In this document: piece after piece, positions 6,286-9,355 of the stretch
How the letters are laid out: each line of letters opens with the position of its first letter
Numbering within the stretch: position 1 is the first letter of the stretch
Notes under the pieces: generated by a model
Told to the model about the DNA's origin: nothing
What the model saw: the letters and a program-made list of their open reading frames with translations, nothing else
Databases searched by the model: none
Source: Bacillota bacterium
GTDB lineage: Bacteria; Bacillota; UBA4882; JAAYXC01
Direction of reading: 5' to 3'
Assembly (NCBI GenBank): GCA_012516115.1
Contig: JAAYXC010000417.1
Coordinates: 1 to 9,355 of the forward strand
DNA: 9,355 nucleotides
Translations under genes and position numbers: made by a program

Positions 6286-6405
6286 TCACCACCGCGAGGC
6301 GATCGCCGCGGCGAAGCGGGCGAAGCAGTCGAGGCGGCGGCGAAGGATGCCGTGGACGATGGCGTCGTCGACCCGGCCGTAGTCGTGGACGAGGAGGTTT
6401 CCTGC
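6286..6405 (-). pseudogene. 3' fragment of a HepT-like (DUF86) toxin gene
   Basis: On the minus strand the last ~38 codons before the TGA at 6288-6286 read NLLVHDYGRVDD, then AIVHGILRRRLDCFARFAAAI, ending ASRW. This matches the C-terminal part of HepT/DUF86 ribonuclease-like toxins of HepT-MntA toxin-antitoxin pairs, whose active site is R-x4-6-H-x-Y. The His and Tyr (VHDY) are present. The Arg-Asn normally before LLVH reads Gly-Asn, but removing one A from the GGAAAC run at about 6398-6402 would restore R-N-L-L-V-H-D-Y, so a single-base insertion is likely. Upstream of that point no HepT-like sequence is visible in any minus frame, and no MntA antitoxin gene is nearby. The similarity stops where the cas6 remnant on the other strand begins. 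The match is from family memory over a short segment. Confidence 0.5.
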
Positions 6406-7255
6406 GCCGACCCGGAGCGGCCGGACTGCCGGGGGTGCCTCCTCGACGAAGTCTGCGCTTTTTCCTGCTGTTTCGCCACCACGCGGCCGGCGGAAAGCGA
6501 GGTCCTGTGGAGCCTGGACGAGATCCCGCGGCCGTTTGTCTCGAGTCCCCTTCCTCATCGGCGACCCTGATCCCGGCCGGCGCCGTGCTCGACTTCGGTC
6601 TGGTCCTGCTCGGCCGGACCATCGAGTATTTCCCCTATTCTCTTCTCTCCTTTCGTCGGTTAGGGGAAGAAGGCATCGGTCGGGACCGGGCCATGGGCCG
6701 GGGCCGCTTCGTCGTCAAGGCCGTCTACGCCCTCCCGGGCTGGTCGGAGGAACCGGCGGCGGTGGTCTACGAGGGGGAAAAAGATGACCTGGCGCTGGCC
6801 AATGCCGGTACAGTCGGAGCCCGGAGGTGATGGCCCGCGTCGGGGAGCTGGCCGGGGATCTGCTCCGGATCGATTTTCTGACCATGCCCAGACTCAAATC
6901 CGCGGTGGAAGTGGTCATGCGGCCGGAGTTCCATATCCTCCTCCGCACCCTCCTGCGGCGTGTCTCGGCCCTCTCTTACTTCCACGGGGGAGAGAGGCTG
7001 GAGGCGGACTTCGCCGGTCTGGCGGAGCGGGCGCGGAGGATAAGGCTCCTCCGGGACGGGACCTTCTGGCAGGAGTTCACCCGTTACTCCTCCCGGCAGA
7101 AGGCGAAGATGGACCTGGGGGGACTCGTGGGCGAGGCGGTCTACGAAGGAGAGTTGGCGGAGTTCCTCCCCTGGCTCGCCTGGGGCGAGCTCGTCTATGT
7201 GGGCAAGAACGTCACTTTCGGACTGGGAAAATACCGGAGTTTTAAGACCGGTTAG
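6403..7255 (+). pseudogene. cas6: cas6 CRISPR RNA endoribonuclease, 5'-truncated with two frameshifts
   Basis: Cas6 cuts precursor CRISPR RNA within the repeats. The remnant runs through three frames. Frame 1 (to about 6545) has DCRGCLLDEVC, then ESEVL-like AESEVLWSLDEIPRPFV; the Cys cluster and IPRPFV are typical of the PF10040 type of Cas6. Frame 3 (about 6550-6815) continues TLIPAGAVLDFGLVLLGR, GIGRDRAMGRGRF and VVYEGEKDD. Frame 2 (about 6818-7255) gives SPEVMARVGELAGDLLRIDF, LRRVSALSYFHGG, YSSRQKAKMDLGG and the glycine-rich end GELVYVGKNVTFGLGKYRS. Each switch fits loss of one base, near 6541-6550 and 6813-6821. The expected N-terminal part, roughly 50-70 residues, is absent; an inverted hepT fragment sits there instead. 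No CRISPR array or other cas gene lies in the window. The frameshifts could be sequencing errors, but the missing N-terminus could not. Confidence 0.8.
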
Positions 7256-7288
7256 GTCCGAACCCGCGTCCTGAGGCGAGATCAACCC

Positions 7289-7295
7289 GGAGGTG
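7289..7295 (+). promoter_or_regulatory. Ribosome binding site of the GH65-like gene
   Basis: GGAGGTG with six bases to the ATG at 7302, a near-ideal site. It supports an intact, translated gene after the decayed cas6 region. Confidence 0.7.
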
Positions 7296-7301
7296 CGATC
7301 A

Positions 7302-9355
7302 ATGGCCATCGATCGTCAACGGCTTGTTACGAGACACAACCCGGTGGTGAGGAAATTCGATCCATATGGACCTTTGTCCGTGGGCAACGGGGAGTTCACC
7401 TTTACCGCGGATATAACGGGCCTACAGACATTTCCCGCCGCATATGAGGAAGGCATCCCCCTCTGCACCATGGCGCAATGGGGATGGCATACCACGCCGG
7501 TGAACGAGCGCCGATTTTCTTACCGGCTCGAGGATCTACGCATGAAACCATACCGTACCAACGGACGGAAAGTAGGGTACCCCACCGAGAGCAAAGGGCA
7601 AGAGGAAGTGTATCACTGGCTCCGCATGAATCCGCACCGCTTTCATCTGGGCCGGATAGGATTGGACTTTGACCTGGCCGACGAGGGCGAGGCCGGGATA
7701 GACGATCTGACCGACCTCGAGCAGCCGCTGGATATGTGGCGAGGGATGTTGACCAGCCGCTTTCGCGTGGCGGGGAAGGTGGTAACCACGAAGACCTGTT
7801 GCCACCCTTACCAGGATATACTGGCTTTTTCGGTCGCCTCCGAGCTTTTGCCGGAGAAGAAGTTAAGGATAAAACTGGCCTTTCCCTATCCGTCCCCTGC
7901 CATAACCGGGGCCGACTGGTCTAAAGATGAGAGGCATAGCACCGAAATCATAAGCCATGAACCGGATTTCATCGATCTCTTAAGGATGGTGGACGAAACC
8001 CGATATTTCGTGCGCATCGCCTTTTCCCGGGGAGCGCGGCTCGAGAGAACGGGGAAAAACAGCTTTGTCCTGGCGGGAGCGGGTGATGGGGAATTGGAGT
8101 TTATCTGTTTCTTCACGCCCTGTCCGCCGCGGGGAATTCCGCCTTCCTTCCGGGAGACCGCCGCGGCCTGCGAAAGATACTGGGAGAGCTTTTGGAACGA
8201 GGGCGGCGTGGTGGAACTGGCCGAGAGCGCGGATGACAGGGCCGGAGAGCTGGAAAGACGGGTCGTTCTCTCACAGTATCTGACGGCGATCCAATGCGCC
8301 GGTTCGTTACCGCCCCAGGAGACCGGCCTCACCTGCAACAGCTGGTACGGTAAATTTCACCTGGAGATGCACTGGTGGCACGCAGCCCATTTCCCTTTGT
8401 GGGGACGGGCGCGGCTTTTAGAGAAGAGCCTGTGGTGGTACCGGTCCATTCTCCCCAAGGCGAAAGAACTTGCCGCTTCCCAGGGTTACCGTGGTGCCCG
8501 GTGGCCGAAAATGGTGGCCTGCGATGGGGTGAACAGCCCCTCGCCCATCGCCCCCCTGCTCATATGGCAACAGCCGCATCCCATCTACTACGCGGAGTTA
8601 TGCTATAGAGCGCATCCTGATGCGGAAACCCTGGAAATATACAAGGATATCGTCTTCGCCACGGCCGCCTTCATGGTTTCATTTGTCGTCTACGACCGGC
8701 GAGCCGACCGGTATCTCCTGGCCCCTCCCCTCATCCCGGCGCAGGAGAATCACGATCCGGAAATAACCCTCAATCCTGCTTTTGAGCTTGAATATTGGGT
8801 TTTCGGGCTCCATACGGCCAACGAATGGCGGAAACGCCTGGGACTTGCGCCCGATCCGCTATGGGCGGAGATCGCGGCGAAACTGGGGCCCCTTCCCGTC
8901 GGAGACGGCGTCTACCTTGCCCATGAAAGATGCCCCGATACTTTCACCGCCTTTAACTACGACCATCCATCCATGCTGGGGGCGTACGGCGTCCTTCCGG
9001 GCCGCCTGGTGGATCCACGGATCATGGCCAATACCCTTCGCCGAGTATTGGCCGCATGGCAGTGGGAACGGGTATGGGGTTGGGATTTCCCCATGATGGC
9101 CATGACCGCGGCCAGGCTCGGCGAACCCGAACTGGCCGTCACGGCGCTCCTTTACGAGGCGCCCAATAATACGTATCTACCGAACGGGCACAATCGGCAG
9201 GGCACTAGGCCGGACCTCCCCGTCTATCTGCCGGGAAACGGCGCCCTCTTGACGGCGGTGGGGATGATGGCGGCGGGATGGGATGGTGGTGCGCGGGAAG
9301 CCCCGGGTTTTCCGAAGGACGGCAGATGGAAAGTGCGTCAGGAGGGACTATCCCC
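7302..9355 (+). CDS. GH65-like / six-hairpin glycoside hydrolase family protein (3' partial)
   Basis: An uninterrupted frame of 684 codons from ATG 7302 that runs off the window, so the stop is not seen. No signal peptide is apparent, which points to a cytoplasmic enzyme. Residues 1-300 look like a beta-sandwich domain beginning RHNPVVRKFDPYGPLSVGNGE (11-31 region), a layout seen at the start of clan GH-L proteins. From about 310 an alpha-rich part follows with QETGLTCNSWYG (339-350), KFHLEMHWWH (351-360), PPLIPAQENHDPE (475-487), FELEYWVFGL (494-503) and WGWDFPMMAM (592-601). KFHLEMHWWH matches the position of the substrate-binding aromatic cluster in (alpha/alpha)6 enzymes of the GH65 kind, and Glu482 in IPAQEN would correspond to the GPDEY general acid; these equivalences are inferred. 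The substrate is unknown; phosphorylase or hydrolase activity cannot be told apart. About ten ATA codons and many AGA/AGG contrast with neighbouring genes and may indicate transfer. Confidence 0.75.
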   Translation, partial: MAIDRQRLVTRHNPVVRKFDPYGPLSVGNGEFTFTADITGLQTFPAAYEEGIPLCTMAQWGWHTTPVNERRFSYRLEDLRMKPYRTNGRKVGYPTESKGQEEVYHWLRMNPHRFHLGRIGLDFDLADEGEAGIDDLTDLEQPLDMWRGMLTSRFRVAGKVVTTKTCCHPYQDILAFSVASELLPEKKLRIKLAFPYPSPAITGADWSKDERHSTEIISHEPDFIDLLRMVDETRYFVRIAFSRGARLERTGKNSFVLAGAGDGELEFICFFTPCPPRGIPPSFRETAAACERYWESFWNEGGVVELAESADDRAGELERRVVLSQYLTAIQCAGSLPPQETGLTCNSWYGKFHLEMHWWHAAHFPLWGRARLLEKSLWWYRSILPKAKELAASQGYRGARWPKMVACDGVNSPSPIAPLLIWQQPHPIYYAELCYRAHPDAETLEIYKDIVFATAAFMVSFVVYDRRADRYLLAPPLIPAQENHDPEITLNPAFELEYWVFGLHTANEWRKRLGLAPDPLWAEIAAKLGPLPVGDGVYLAHERCPDTFTAFNYDHPSMLGAYGVLPGRLVDPRIMANTLRRVLAAWQWERVWGWDFPMMAMTAARLGEPELAVTALLYEAPNNTYLPNGHNRQGTRPDLPVYLPGNGALLTAVGMMAAGWDGGAREAPGFPKDGRWKVRQEGLS

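Noticed and set aside
6784..7245. 153-codon plus-strand frame overlapping the cas6 3' part
   Set aside because: The frame starting near 6818 carries the Cas6 C-terminal motifs; this one is a Gly/Arg/Pro-rich shadow.
6197..7301. A CRISPR array near the cas6 remnant
   Set aside because: No regularly spaced direct repeats of 25-40 bases occur here or elsewhere in the window; the paired repeats around rsmE are ~900 bases apart and diverged.
7302..7309. ATGGCCAT palindrome at the start codon of the GH65-like gene
   Set aside because: Only eight bases and created by the common ATG-GCC-ATC codons; no evidence of an operator.

Overview
The window comes from a high-GC bacterium (G/C-ending codons dominate, Shine-Dalgarno sites are strong GGAGG types, and TTG starts are used). 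The adjacent prmA and rsmE genes are an arrangement common in Firmicutes and some related phyla, and the type III-style Cas6 remnant suits a thermophilic or environmental lineage. No 16S rRNA or other decisive marker is present, so the phylum is left open.

Layout. (1) 1-969, plus: the 3' part of a DUF4015-type putative glycoside hydrolase, with its 5' end outside the window. (2) 1060-1764, minus: a three-helix membrane protein of unknown function, convergent with gene 1 and divergent from gene 3. (3) 1912-3306, plus: a major facilitator superfamily transporter. (4) 3361-4080, plus, TTG start: a PlsC-like acyltransferase with degenerate active-site motifs, probably cotranscribed with the transporter. 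(5) 4093-4200: an AT-rich imperfect inverted repeat that looks like a dispersed mobile or REP-like element. (6) 4241-5155, plus: prmA, followed by a rho-independent terminator at 5171-5202. (7) 5393-6196, plus: rsmE, probably TTG start, flanked by two diverged copies of an ~80-bp sequence. (8) 6286-~6405, minus: a 3' fragment of a HepT-type (DUF86) toxin gene. It abuts (9) ~6403-7255, plus: a 5'-truncated, doubly frameshifted cas6. (10) 7302-end, plus: a large glycoside hydrolase-like protein resembling GH65 / six-hairpin enzymes, running off the 3' edge with codon use unlike its neighbours.

How the genes work together. prmA and rsmE both modify the translation apparatus (ribosomal protein L11 and 16S rRNA) and form the housekeeping core. 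The transporter and acyltransferase form a possible short operon of unknown substrate. The 6197-7255 stretch is a small graveyard of defence and toxin-antitoxin genes: an orphan cas6 with no CRISPR array or other cas gene in view, joined tail-to-head with a hepT fragment, next to a repeat copy. It marks a former rearrangement site between housekeeping and carbohydrate genes. I see no convincing intact novel system. The points most worth checking are the cas6/hepT junction, the repeats around rsmE, the inverted-repeat element, the acyltransferase with a non-canonical active site, and the GH65-like enzyme.
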